From the NCBI GenBank assembly GCA_022777455.1, contig JALFGI010000193.1, positions 1 to 8,628 on the forward strand: a stretch of 8,628 nt of DNA, in the 5' to 3' direction. The position numbers and the translations under genes are program-made. The DNA is from Clostridiales bacterium (lineage in GTDB: Bacteria; Bacillota_A; Clostridia; Oscillospirales; Oscillospiraceae). Positions 1 to 7,123 of the stretch are shown in pieces. Below the pieces are notes generated by a model. It was not told the origin of the DNA. It made no database searches and saw only the letters and a list, made by a program, of their open reading frames with translations. How positions within the stretch are numbered: the stretch's first letter is position 1; the number at the start of each line of letters is the position of its first letter.

Positions 1-66
1 TAATCACTCCTGAAGAGCCAAAAGGCGCTTTTTTGTTTATTATAGCACAAATGAACGAAAATGCAA
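1..66 (-). promoter_or_regulatory. Putative promoter and RBS of a leftward gene starting outside the window
   Basis: Read on the minus strand, a TTGCAT hexamer (61-66) is followed after 16 bases by a perfect TATAAT (39-44). An AGGAG ribosome binding site lies further on at 7-11, and the window ends 6 bases later without a start codon. This arrangement fits the leader of a gene whose start codon lies just left of position 1. The surrounding sequence is AT-rich, unlike the GC-rich genes to the right, as expected of a promoter. The gene itself cannot be identified. Confidence 0.5.
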
Positions 67-106
67 TGAATTTTTTCAACGGACATTTTTCAGAAATTTG
101 GAAAGA

Positions 107-409
107 GAAATTGGAATTTGGCGGGCAGTGCCCGCGGACAATGGCGCACCGGGCCTGTGTGTCATCCGGGACTCCAGGGTAAAGCCCGGTAACGTTCCTG
201 CGCAGTAAAATGATTGCTCAGTCACTGTAGGGGAGGCTCGTAGCCTCCCGCCAGGTTGATTGACTGCGTGTTGGGTTGAATGGTATTGTGCCCGACATGG
301 TACGAATTCGCCTAAGATGATTCATCATCCTGGCTTTGTACCGCGCGGGAGGCTGCGAGCCTCCCCTACAGGAGATGGGCGGTAATCGCGCCCGCCAAAT
401 TAAATTATT
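107..409. mobile_element. MITE-like element E1 with AATTTGGCG terminal inverted repeats
   Basis: The ends match a 17-base consensus, TAAATTGTAATTTGGCG, shared with the elements at 5316-5530 and 8487-8628: 15/17 at the left end (107-123) and 13/17 at the right end (393-409, reverse complement). The inner 12 bases, AATTTGGCGGGC, are perfectly inverted at 115-126 and 390-401. The interior carries no credible gene. It contains a short palindrome (121-135), an ACCGGGC/GCCCGGT inverted repeat (148-154 and 184-190) and a nested pair of 26-base inverted arms (226-370). There is no transposase, so any mobility would have to be supplied in trans. Small size, terminal inverted repeats and several copies are seen directly; the mobile status is inferred. 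Confidence 0.6.
226..370. repeat. Palindromic GTAGGG-type inverted repeat nested in E1
   Basis: The 26-base arm at 226-251 is inverted at 345-370 with one mismatch. Each arm is itself a near-palindrome (GGGAGGCT then AGCCTCCC in the left arm), so each can fold alone or pair with the other across about 93 bases. The outer end of the arm reads TGTAGGG and the inner end CCCGC. The repeat at 3088-3247 has the same plan with a different stem sequence. No protein is encoded. Confidence 0.7.
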
Positions 410-481
410 ACGCACGATTGCTCCGATTATGTCATATCCCGGAAAATGCTGCCAGCCGGAACCTTTTGATACCGATCCATC

Positions 482-487
482 TATAAT
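482..487 (+). promoter_or_regulatory. Possible -10 element for the 520-978 gene
   Basis: A perfect TATAAT lies 33 bases upstream of the ATG at 520. No good -35 hexamer sits 16-18 bases before it, so this is either a weak or activator-dependent sigma-A promoter or a chance match. It lies between the right end of E1 (409) and the gene. Confidence 0.35.
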
Positions 488-519
488 AGTAAGGAAATCA
501 ACAAGGGAGTGGTGGCCTG

Positions 520-978
520 ATGGAGCAGCAGGATTTGGAATTGGAGCGGCGGGTGTGGCAGCGGGTCAGCGGAGCGCAGGTGCCGGCTCAGGGGGAGTGC
601 ACTTCCCTGCGGGAGATGGAGCAGCGGAGCCGGGAGTCGGCTATGGTGTTCCGGCAGTTGGCCCAGACCAGCACCGGACTGATGCGGGATACGCTCCAGG
701 AGCTTCACCGCCAGGAGTACGGCAATGCTCTGACGTTGCTGGGCATTCGCGTTCTCTCCGGGGAGGAGCCGGAAAAGCAGCCTGGCTGCCCCTGGACCAA
801 AACCGGGACCTGCCGGGCACTGGCTCTGGCCTTCCGCCGCAGCAGCCGGGCCAGGGAGGATTACGCCGCCCGGGCTTCCGCCGGAGAATTCGCCCCGGTG
901 TTTGCTGCCATGGAGCGGGAGGAAGGGGAGAAAATGAGGAAAATCCTTGCATTGATTGGCCTGGCCAAAGGGGGATAA
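520..978 (+). CDS. Small helical protein, possibly ferritin-like fold without canonical metal ligands
   Basis: This encodes a 152-residue soluble protein with no signal peptide or membrane segment. A GGGAG motif lies a short distance upstream of the ATG and supports the start. The sequence is almost all alpha-helical with four helix-sized blocks (about 28-50, 55-80, 97-120 and 122-148). It resembles the compact ferritin-like or rubrerythrin-related proteins common in clostridia: E39-x-A-x-x-F-x-x-L-A in the first helix, QEYGNALTLLG in the second, and an E-rich fourth helix. In the second and fourth helices, the positions where the family usually has the His of ExxH appear to be N69 and K138, so a working di-iron site is doubtful. 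Function is not known. It lies 149 bases upstream of spoIIE in the same direction with no clear terminator between, so co-transcription is possible. The reading frame is well supported; the family call is tentative. Confidence 0.7.
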   Translation: MEQQDLELERRVWQRVSGAQVPAQGECTSLREMEQRSRESAMVFRQLAQTSTGLMRDTLQELHRQEYGNALTLLGIRVLSGEEPEKQPGCPWTKTGTCRALALAFRRSSRAREDYAARASAGEFAPVFAAMEREEGEKMRKILALIGLAKGG

Positions 979-1127
979 CCCGAAAGAAAACAGTCCGGAA
1001 CATAATTTCTCCTTGAAGGCGGTTTTGGGAGGAGGGTTGGAACCTTTTGGCACAGACCGGATGCGACTGCATCTACCTTCCCATAATGGTAAAATTCAGC
1101 CATCACTGAAGAAAGGCGGGATCACAA

Positions 1128-3011
1128 ATGATGGCGGAAACGGTACTGCTGCGGGTGAAACGGCGGGGGGAGCAGTGGCTGGAGCGGCCCGGCGTCCGGG
1201 GAACGGCCCGGTTCGCCTCCTTTTTTGGAGGTGGGATGCTGCTGAGCGGACTAAGCGTCTGGGGCAGAATGCAGCCTGTGGCCATGGGGGTGGCGGCGGC
1301 CTGTACCGGGTGGCGATGCTGTGCGGCGGCCGCCGGAAGTGCCCTGGGATATGTGCTGTTCTGGGGCACGGAGGGCTTCCAGGGTGCAATCTGGGCCCTG
1401 GGAGCAATGCTGCTTGCGCTGACACTGCCGCTGCTGGTGGGCGGAGGACGGGCCCGGTTCCGGCTGGCGGCGGGGTGCATGTGTATTGTTTCCGGTTCCG
1501 GGCTGGCCTTCGGACTGGCCGACCCGGAGGGGACGCAGGTGCTGTTTCTGCGGATCGCCCTGGCGGGAGCAGGTGCTCTGGTGGCGGAAGCTGCCCTTAC
1601 CGGCCGGGACAGGCTGTGCCGGTGGATGGGCTGCGGTGTGGGAGTAGCGGCCCTGGCCCAGCGCAGCGCCTGGCTGGGATGGCTGGCGGCGGGATTTGCC
1701 CTGGGGGCCGCGCCCCTCCCGGCGGCGCTGGCGGCAGCGCTGGGCGCGGAGCTGGGGGCAAAAGCGACGGTATCCCTGACGGCGGCAGCGGGGCTTGCCT
1801 TCTATCTTCAGCGGCTGCTGCCCCGGGAGGACTGGCGTCGGTTCGTCTCCCCATGCCTGGCCTGCGGCGCATTGATGCTGGTGCAGCGGGAATGGGAGCC
1901 GGGGGTGATGCTCTGTGTCAGCCTGGGCTCTTTGGCCGGGGCGTTGATGCCCTGGCGGATCACGGCGGCACCCCGGCACAGCAGCGTGGGAGCGGCCCAG
2001 GTGCGGCTGGAGCAGACGGCTCGGGTGCTGACCCGATGCCAGCGGCAGCTGCTGGAATTTGTGCCCCCTCCTTTGGATGTGACTGCCTTAACGCAAAAGC
2101 TGAAAATCAATGCCTGCGGCTCCTGCTCCGCCCGGGCGGGATGTGTGGAGCAGAAGCGGATGGATGAGAATCTGATCACCGGAGAAGAGGGGTTCCAGTG
2201 CCGCAAATCCGGCCTGGCGGAGGCGGAGCTGCGCCGGAGCCGGGAGCAGCTTCGCCGCATCCGGGCTTCCCGGGCCAGACAGGAGGAATACCGGATGGCC
2301 CTGGTGCAGCAGTATGGCTTCCTGGCGGATGCCTTGCAGGACCTGTCCGATCATCTGCCCGACGGGAATCGGAAAGGCGTTCCCCGGTACCGGGTTCAGG
2401 TGTCCGCCCGCTCCCGGGGAAAAGAGATCGCCGACGGGGACCGGGTCAGCGCCTTTCCCGGGGTGGGCCTGCGGTACTATGTGCTGCTGTGCGACGGGAT
2501 GGGTACCGGCCTGGGGGCATCGGAGGAGAGCCGCCAGGCCACGGAGCTGATCACCAGCATGCTCACCGCCGGCATGGCACCCGGCGCGGTGCTGGGCAGC
2601 GTGAACAGTCAGCTGACGCTGATGGAACGGGGCGGGGCGGTGACGGTGGATCTGGCGGAGCTGCGGCTGGACACGGGCCGGGTGTGGCTGTACAAATGGG
2701 GCTCGGGTCCCAGCTGGCTGCTGCGCCACCGGCGGGGCGTACAGGTGGGTTCCTCCGGACCGCCCCCCGGGCTGGGCGTGGGGGTGGGGCGGGAATCGGT
2801 GCACCGGGTGGTGATGTTCCCCGGGGACAGCCTGGTGCTGCTCAGCGACGGGGTGGATGCCGTGAATGCCAAAACCTGGGCCGGCCTGGCGGGAATCAAC
2901 GACCCAGGCGGCCTGGCGGCTCAGATTCTGGCATCCTGCGCCAACCGGAGCGACGACGCCACCGCCGTGGTCATCCGCCTCCAACCCCACGCCCCGCCCG
3001 GGAATGAATGA
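1128..3011 (+). CDS. spoIIE: Stage II sporulation protein E-type membrane PP2C phosphatase
   Basis: SpoIIE dephosphorylates the anti-sigma factor antagonist SpoIIAA in the forespore, which releases sigma-F; in Bacillus it also binds FtsZ at the polar septum. This protein has 627 residues. Residues about 27-276 are a run of hydrophobic segments, consistent with the multi-pass N-terminal membrane domain. A linker follows with a cysteine cluster (C330, C333, C339) and a charged, probably coiled-coil helix (about 360-405). The C-terminal PP2C domain starts near 418, with GD at 437-438, DGMGTG at 456-461 followed by ES and A positions typical of SpoIIE, LLSDGVD at 571-577 and DDAT at 609-612. These supply the expected metal-binding aspartates (D456, D574, D610). 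Bacillus subtilis SpoIIE has about 827 residues; the shortening falls in the membrane and central regions, not in the phosphatase. Two ATGs are adjacent (1128 and 1131), with a modest GAAAGGCGG ribosome site upstream. No convincing Spo0A box or promoter was found in 979-1127. Confidence 0.9.
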   Translation: MMAETVLLRVKRRGEQWLERPGVRGTARFASFFGGGMLLSGLSVWGRMQPVAMGVAAACTGWRCCAAAAGSALGYVLFWGTEGFQGAIWALGAMLLALTLPLLVGGGRARFRLAAGCMCIVSGSGLAFGLADPEGTQVLFLRIALAGAGALVAEAALTGRDRLCRWMGCGVGVAALAQRSAWLGWLAAGFALGAAPLPAALAAALGAELGAKATVSLTAAAGLAFYLQRLLPREDWRRFVSPCLACGALMLVQREWEPGVMLCVSLGSLAGALMPWRITAAPRHSSVGAAQVRLEQTARVLTRCQRQLLEFVPPPLDVTALTQKLKINACGSCSARAGCVEQKRMDENLITGEEGFQCRKSGLAEAELRRSREQLRRIRASRARQEEYRMALVQQYGFLADALQDLSDHLPDGNRKGVPRYRVQVSARSRGKEIADGDRVSAFPGVGLRYYVLLCDGMGTGLGASEESRQATELITSMLTAGMAPGAVLGSVNSQLTLMERGGAVTVDLAELRLDTGRVWLYKWGSGPSWLLRHRRGVQVGSSGPPPGLGVGVGRESVHRVVMFPGDSLVLLSDGVDAVNAKTWAGLAGINDPGGLAAQILASCANRSDDATAVVIRLQPHAPPGNE

Positions 3012-3087
3012 GAATGGGCAGGCTCTTGCTTTGACGAATAAATTGTATTTTGGGGGTGGGATGTGTGGGGATGTGTTGGACGAATCC

Positions 3088-3247
3088 GTAGGGAACGGCC
3101 TGCGTGCCGTTCCGCCCCGCCACATTTATGGTAGGGTTCGTTGAATGGCATCACGTCCGTCCAACCCGCATTCCATTCATCCGGACGTTCCGGCCCGTTG
3201 GGTTGCAGCCGCTGCGCGGAGGGAACGGCACGCAGGCCGTTCCCTAC
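3088..3247. repeat. Palindromic GTAGGG-type inverted repeat in the spoIIE-ftsH gap
   Basis: A 26-base arm (3088-3113) is perfectly inverted at 3222-3247. Each arm contains its own palindrome (GGAACGGC and GCCGTTCC around a short centre). The plan matches the repeat at 226-370: a GTAGGG outer end, a self-complementary stem, and total lengths of 160 and 145 bases. The stem sequence is different. The interior shares only short matches with the other copy, such as GTTGAATGG versus GGTTGAATGG. No gene is encoded. It sits between the converging ends of spoIIE and ftsH, where an insertion would disturb neither gene. Confidence 0.7.
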
Positions 3248-3315
3248 AAAATGGACGAACCGTATGCCGTTCAACCCACCGCTAAGCAACAATTTATCGT
3301 CTGCTGGATGATGCA

Positions 3316-3369
3316 CAAAAAACCAGGCGGGAACGTACCGCTGTACATTCCCGCCTGGGGGCGTTTTTT
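3316..3369 (-). terminator. Intrinsic terminator of ftsH, possibly bidirectional
   Basis: A perfect 11-base stem (CCAGGCGGGAA at 3323-3333 with its complement at 3348-3358) is extended by a further GTAC/GTAC pairing inside. On the minus strand it is followed at once by six T (A at 3317-3322). The plus strand also has six T at 3364-3369, a few bases after the stem, so it could stop spoIIE transcripts too. It begins two bases after the ftsH stop codon on the minus strand. Confidence 0.85.
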
Positions 3370-3370
3370 G

Positions 3371-5188
3371 TTACCGGTTCAGAATATTCATGAATTCTTC
3401 GCCGGTGATGGTTTCCTTTTCGTAGAGGAAGGAGGCCAGCTCGTCCAGCTTCTCCCGGTTTTCCAGCAGAATCCGGGTTGCTTTCTCATGCTGCCGCTTC
3501 ACCAGGGCGATGACCTGCTGGTCGATCTCGGTCTGGGTTGCGGCGGAGCAGGCCAGGGAGGCGTCGCCCCCCAGATATTGGTTGGATACGGTCTCCAGAG
3601 CCACCATGTCGAAGTCCTCGCTCATGCCGTACTGGGTGATCATGGCCCGGGCGATTTTGGTGGCCTGTTCGATGTCGTTGGAGGCGCCGGTGCTGATGGA
3701 GTGGAATACCACTTCCTCCGCTGCCCGACCGCCGGTGTAGGTGGCGATCTTGGCTTCCAGCTCTTCCTGAGTCATCAGGTAGTGGTTGCCCTCCTCCACC
3801 TGCATGGTGTAGCCCAGAGCGCCGGAGGTACGGGGGACAATGGTGATCTTCTGCACCGGAGCGGAGCCGGTCTGTCTGGCGGCAACCAGGGCATGGCCGA
3901 TTTCGTGGTAGGCCACCACCCGCTTCTCCTGATCCGTCAGGATGGCGTTCTTCTTCTGGTAGCCGGCGATGACGGTTTCGATGGATTCCTCCATGTCCGC
4001 CTGGGTGGCGAATTTCCGGTTGTCCCGCACCGCCCGCAGAGCGGCTTCGTTGACGATGTTGGCAAGCTCCGCGCCGCTGGCGCCGGAGGCCATCCGGGCG
4101 ATTTTGGAAAAGTCCACATCGTCGGCGACTTTGATTTTTCTGGCGTGAACCTTCAGAATTTCCTCCCGGCCCTTCAGGTCGGGCAGCTCCACCGGCACTC
4201 TCCGGTCAAACCGGCCGGGACGGGTGAGGGCGGGGTCCAGGGACTCGGGACGGTTGGTAGCGGCCAGAATGATGACACCGTTGTTGCCTTCAAAGCCATC
4301 CATTTCGGTAAGCAGCTGGTTCAGGGTCTGCTCCCGCTCGTCGTTGCCGCCCATGCCGCCGGTGTTCCGCTTCTGGCCGATGGCGTCGATCTCGTCGATG
4401 AATACGATGCAGGGGGCCTTCTCCTTGGCCTGCTTAAAGAGGTCCCGAACCTTGCTGGCGCCCATACCCACGAACATCTCCACAAATTCGGAGCCGCTCA
4501 TGGAGAAGAAGGGAACGCTGGCTTCACCGGCTACGGCCTTGGCCAGCATGGTTTTGCCGGTGCCCGGAGGGCCCACCAGGAGGATGCCTTTGGGCATGGA
4601 GGCGCCGATTTCCTTGTATTTATCCGGATTGTGGAGGTAATCCACGATTTCCGTCAGGTTTTCCTTGGCCTCATCCTCACCGGCCACATCGGAGAATTTG
4701 ATGCCGTCGGAGGATTTGACGTAGACCTTAGCGTTGCTCTTGCCCATGTTGAAGCTCATGGCGCCGGCGCCGCCGCCGGCCCGGTCCATCAGCTTTTTGG
4801 TTAAAAACTGCCCCAGGGCGATGAAAAGCACCATGGGCAGCACCCAGGACAGCAGAATGGAAATCAGGGGTGAGGCCTCCTCGATGATTTCACTGGAGAA
4901 CACCGCTCCCGCCGCGTGGAGCCGTTCCGTCCGTCCGGGGTCGTCCATCAGGCCGGTTTTGTAGATTTTGGTATTTTCCTTGTCGGTGAACACGATCTGG
5001 TTGGATTGGATGTCCACCTGACCGATGTTGCCCTCCTCGGTCATGGTCATGAAGGTGCCGTAGTCCACCTGCTGAATCTGCTGCTCCAGAATCCTGGGCA
5101 TCAGCAGCCAGTTGAACAGCATGACGCAGATCAGTACAATGAAATAATAGTAGGCCAGTGGTTTTTTGGGTTGTTTTACCTCGTTCAT
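3371..5188 (-). CDS. ftsH: ATP-dependent zinc metalloprotease FtsH
   Basis: FtsH is a membrane-anchored hexameric AAA+ protease that extracts and degrades membrane and short-lived cytosolic proteins. The chosen start at 5188 gives 605 residues, normal for the family; GGAGG (5202-5206) and AGGAAG precede it. An in-frame ATG at 5305 would add 39 residues unlike any FtsH N-terminus. Membrane segment 1 is at about 12-30, the extracytoplasmic domain about 31-105, and membrane segment 2 about 106-129. The AAA module has Walker A GPPGTGKT (206-213), pore loop FVGMG (239-243), Walker B VFIDEID (262-268) and second region of homology [19 protein letters not shown] (311-329). The protease zinc site is HEIGH (428-432), with D505 in NDIEQAT as the likely third ligand. 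The family nearly always has HEAGH, so A to I is a substitution, but all catalytic residues remain. The gene converges on spoIIE. Spore formers of this group often have more than one FtsH, so this could be a secondary copy. Confidence 0.96.
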   Translation of the reverse strand: MNEVKQPKKPLAYYYFIVLICVMLFNWLLMPRILEQQIQQVDYGTFMTMTEEGNIGQVDIQSNQIVFTDKENTKIYKTGLMDDPGRTERLHAAGAVFSSEIIEEASPLISILLSWVLPMVLFIALGQFLTKKLMDRAGGGAGAMSFNMGKSNAKVYVKSSDGIKFSDVAGEDEAKENLTEIVDYLHNPDKYKEIGASMPKGILLVGPPGTGKTMLAKAVAGEASVPFFSMSGSEFVEMFVGMGASKVRDLFKQAKEKAPCIVFIDEIDAIGQKRNTGGMGGNDEREQTLNQLLTEMDGFEGNNGVIILAATNRPESLDPALTRPGRFDRRVPVELPDLKGREEILKVHARKIKVADDVDFSKIARMASGASGAELANIVNEAALRAVRDNRKFATQADMEESIETVIAGYQKKNAILTDQEKRVVAYHEIGHALVAARQTGSAPVQKITIVPRTSGALGYTMQVEEGNHYLMTQEELEAKIATYTGGRAAEEVVFHSISTGASNDIEQATKIARAMITQYGMSEDFDMVALETVSNQYLGGDASLACSAATQTEIDQQVIALVKRQHEKATRILLENREKLDELASFLYEKETITGEEFMNILNR

Positions 5189-5222
5189 AAATCTCTTCCT
5201 TCCTCCAATTTTGATCTTTCCA

Positions 5223-5251
5223 AATGTAGAGTATTTGAGAATTGTGAACAA
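5223..5251 (-). promoter_or_regulatory. ftsH: Weak candidate promoter for ftsH
   Basis: On the minus strand, TTGTTC (5246-5251) and TACATT (5223-5228) are 17 bases apart, which is the right spacing but a poor match to the sigma-A consensus. The position would give a 5' leader of roughly 30 bases before the ATG at 5188. The region 5189-5315 is AT-rich and holds no gene. Element E2 lies immediately upstream (5316-5530). Confidence 0.3.
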
Positions 5252-5315
5252 ATTCCACCGATTGCGTGAATTTTCTGAAAAAGTGAGATTTTTACGATTT
5301 TTCACGGTAAAGCGG

Positions 5316-5530
5316 TAAATCGTAATTTGGCGGGCAGATACGGCGGCGCCCCTTGGCTCCCCCTATGGGGGAGCTGGCTGCCCCGTAAGGGGCAGACTGA
5401 GAGGGCGACATGTATGATTCGGCTGTCATTATCTTACTGCAGTACCCTCTCAGTCAGCCTGACGGCTGCCAGCTCTCCCAAAGGGAGAGCCAAGGGGTGC
5501 GTCAGTTCCGGTGCGCCAAATTTCAATTTA
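5316..5530. mobile_element. MITE-like element E2, complete copy
   Basis: The 17-base ends (5316-5332 and 5514-5530) are inverted with 15/17 identity. Inside them is a nested set of inverted repeats: CCCCTTGGCT (5349-5358) with AGCCAAGGGG (5488-5497), and ACTGAGAGGG (5396-5405) with CCCTCTCAGT (5445-5454). Local hairpins lie between these on each side, such as GCTCCCCC/GGGGGAGC, CTGCCCC/GGGGCAG, CAGCC/GGCTG and GCTCTCCC/GGGAGAGC. As single-stranded DNA or RNA it could fold into a branched structure held by the ends. No gene or transposase is present. The copy at 8487-8628 is closely similar and in the same orientation. I recall repeats of this CCCCTTGGCTC...CCCTCTCAGTC style in genomes of gut Clostridia, but did not check this. 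Confidence 0.75.
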
Positions 5531-5542
5531 CTGAACCGGTAC

Positions 5543-5572
5543 CAAAATACCCCCGCCGATTGGCGGGGGTAT
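5543..5572 (-). terminator. Intrinsic terminator of the 5588-6985 gene
   Basis: A perfect 11-base stem (ATACCCCCGCC at 5547-5557, complement at 5562-5572) encloses the four-base loop GATT. On the minus strand it is followed by TTTT. It starts 15 bases after the stop codon of the leftward gene at 5588, and ends just before the right end of E2. Confidence 0.8.
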
Positions 5573-5587
5573 CTTCATATGGGCAGG

Positions 5588-6985
5588 TTATGCGGCCATC
5601 TGGGAGAGCATGTCGAAGGCTGCGCCGATCTGATTTACCAGTGCGGTAAACTCTTCTTCCGTCATGGTGGTGATTTCGGAGAAGGTGGGCATGGAGATGG
5701 AGTCGTCGCTGCGCAGGTTCAGGGTTATGGTGCCGCCCAGGTTCTGGCCGTTGGCCTTGTCAACGGTGATGGAAAACAGCGTGTCGGAGCTGCTGTAGTA
5801 GCCGGAGAGGGAGTTGGTTTCACCGTCGGCTGTCACAGTCACCAGGAAGGCCTTGCCGGCTTTGTTCAGGTTAAAGTCCAGGCTGGCCGGTTCTTCGTAT
5901 TCATTCTGTACCGTGAATTTGAAGGCCAGGGTGTCGGCGGTGTTTTCCGTGATGTCCAGCTGCATATAGGTGGTTACCGCACCGTCCTCTTTCAGCTCAA
6001 AGCGGTAGAAATCCATTTCTTCGCTGATCAAAAGGTTAAGCTCCACAGTTTCGCCATCGGCCTGAAGCTCCATGCCGAATTTCACCGGGAAAGGAGTATC
6101 GTTGCTGATGCAGAGGATAAGACGGGCGGAGAAGCCTGCAGCATCCAGCTCCTGGGCCATCTCAGGCAGCATCCCGGGCAGCTGGGAGACGATCATTTCC
6201 ACTGCTTCTTCGCCGGTAAAGCCCAATTCCTCATCGCTGGCGGCGTTGATGCCGTCGATAATGGTGGCAAGCGCTTCCTGGGCTTCGGTGTTGCCCTGCA
6301 GGGGCGTGATGAGGGCATTCACGATTGCGGCGAAGGCCTCACCGTCGATGGTAACGCTGCCCTGCAGAACCTGGATGGGCTTGTTGTTGATGACCAGGGA
6401 TGTGCTGTTCACATCCAGATTCAGGCAGGATACCAGCACTTCACCAATGCCGCTGTAGGCTTCCTGCAGCACGGCGAAATCCTGGGCGAGCTCGTCGGAG
6501 GAGACATCGGCGCCAAAGCTTCCGAACCGGGCGGCGGGGCCCAGACCACGGTTCATGAGGGCCAGGATCTGGTTGTAGGTTTCCTCATCCAGGGCATAGG
6601 AGGAGCCGGAGTCCGGGGCGAAGATGGACTTGGGAAGATTCCGGACCAGGGTGGCAAAATCCACGCCGTAAGTGCCGCCAATCATGCTGCCGCCCGCAGC
6701 CGCTGCCTGGCCGCTGAGATAGGCGCCCAGATCAGCCAGGGTAATGCCGTTCGTGCCCACACCGGCCACTGCAGCCAGCAGCTGCTGATTGATGTCCAGG
6801 GCGAGTTTGCCGGAAATATCCATTCCTTCGCTGGAGAAAACCAGCTCAGCGGAAAGCGCACCGGATGGAGCGGAGGTTGCCCGGGCGGGGAAAGCCAGCA
6901 GGGAGAAAACCAGGACAAAGGCCGTGATCCAGGAGAAAATCCGTGCTGCACCGCTGCGGGGCCGGAAATATTTGGTTGTATTCAT
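5588..6985 (-). CDS. Secreted protein of unknown function, paralog of the 7124-8410 product
   Basis: The start at 6985 gives 465 residues beginning MNTTKYFRPR. It is preceded by an AGGAAAGGAAGG ribosome site; an in-frame ATG at 7120 would read through the promoter and hairpin and destroy the signal peptide. The N-terminus is a classic signal peptide: basic residues to about 15, a hydrophobic core at 17-31, and an ARA cleavage site near residue 36. There is no lipobox cysteine, so the mature protein is probably released or wall-associated. The rest is alternating and probably beta-rich. Two blocks are shared with the neighbour: YGVDF to ALDEETY (106-137, with NLPKSIFAPDSGS) and a C-terminal block (423-441, LRSDDSISMP then ITTM). 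No catalytic motif was seen and no family was recognised. It has its own promoter (7068-7096) but no terminator separates it from the upstream paralog, so some read-through is likely. Confidence 0.85.
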   Translation of the reverse strand: MNTTKYFRPRSGAARIFSWITAFVLVFSLLAFPARATSAPSGALSAELVFSSEGMDISGKLALDINQQLLAAVAGVGTNGITLADLGAYLSGQAAAAGGSMIGGTYGVDFATLVRNLPKSIFAPDSGSSYALDEETYNQILALMNRGLGPAARFGSFGADVSSDELAQDFAVLQEAYSGIGEVLVSCLNLDVNSTSLVINNKPIQVLQGSVTIDGEAFAAIVNALITPLQGNTEAQEALATIIDGINAASDEELGFTGEEAVEMIVSQLPGMLPEMAQELDAAGFSARLILCISNDTPFPVKFGMELQADGETVELNLLISEEMDFYRFELKEDGAVTTYMQLDITENTADTLAFKFTVQNEYEEPASLDFNLNKAGKAFLVTVTADGETNSLSGYYSSSDTLFSITVDKANGQNLGGTITLNLRSDDSISMPTFSEITTMTEEEFTALVNQIGAAFDMLSQMAA

Positions 6986-7020
6986 GGTAGTATCCTTCCT
7001 TTCCTCACATGATGAGTTGC

Positions 7021-7048
7021 TTCCCGCAGGACGAACATCCGGCGGGAA
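7021..7048 (-). promoter_or_regulatory. Hairpin in the 5' leader of the 5588-6985 gene
   Basis: TTCCCGC (7021-7027) pairs with GCGGGAA (7042-7048), with a further GGA/TCC pairing inside. It lies between the promoter (7068-7096) and the ribosome binding site of the gene starting at 6985. It is not followed by a T-run on the minus strand, so it does not look like a terminator. It may stabilise the mRNA 5' end or act as a small regulatory site; the role is unknown. Confidence 0.5.
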
Positions 7049-7067
7049 GCCATGTAAGCCTTCTTCA

Positions 7068-7096
7068 ATTGTATCAGACCCAGGGGAGTAATTCAA
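7068..7096 (-). promoter_or_regulatory. Sigma-A-type promoter for the 5588-6985 gene
   Basis: On the minus strand, TTGAAT (7091-7096) and TACAAT (7068-7073) are separated by exactly 17 bases, a good match to the housekeeping consensus. Transcription would start near 7061, giving a leader of about 75 bases containing the hairpin at 7021-7048. The promoter lies within the gap between the two paralogs. Confidence 0.75.
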
Positions 7097-7123
7097 TAGG
7101 AACTGTTGTTTTTTCAGCACCGG

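Noticed and set aside
107..409. CRISPR array
   Set aside because: The repeats here are inverted and nested, with no regularly spaced direct repeats or cas genes in the window.
336..1016. Plus-strand open frame of 226 codons through E1 and the 520-978 gene
   Set aside because: It begins inside the palindromic repeat. Its translation is G- and P-rich, while the overlapping 520-978 frame has a ribosome site and a coherent helical protein.
956..2167. Plus-strand open frame of 403 codons overlapping spoIIE
   Set aside because: Composition is dominated by G, A and R, it ends mid-way through spoIIE, and spoIIE in the other frame has clear membrane and PP2C features.
3104..4804. Plus-strand open frame of 566 codons
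   Set aside because: It lies opposite ftsH, whose protein carries all family motifs. The translation is low-complexity in G, V, H and L, as expected of the antisense of a GC-rich gene, and has no ribosome site or recognisable domain.
5327..7012. Plus-strand open frame of 561 codons starting inside E2
   Set aside because: It runs antisense to a gene with a signal peptide, RBS and conserved paralog. It starts within a repeat element and crosses the terminator hairpin.
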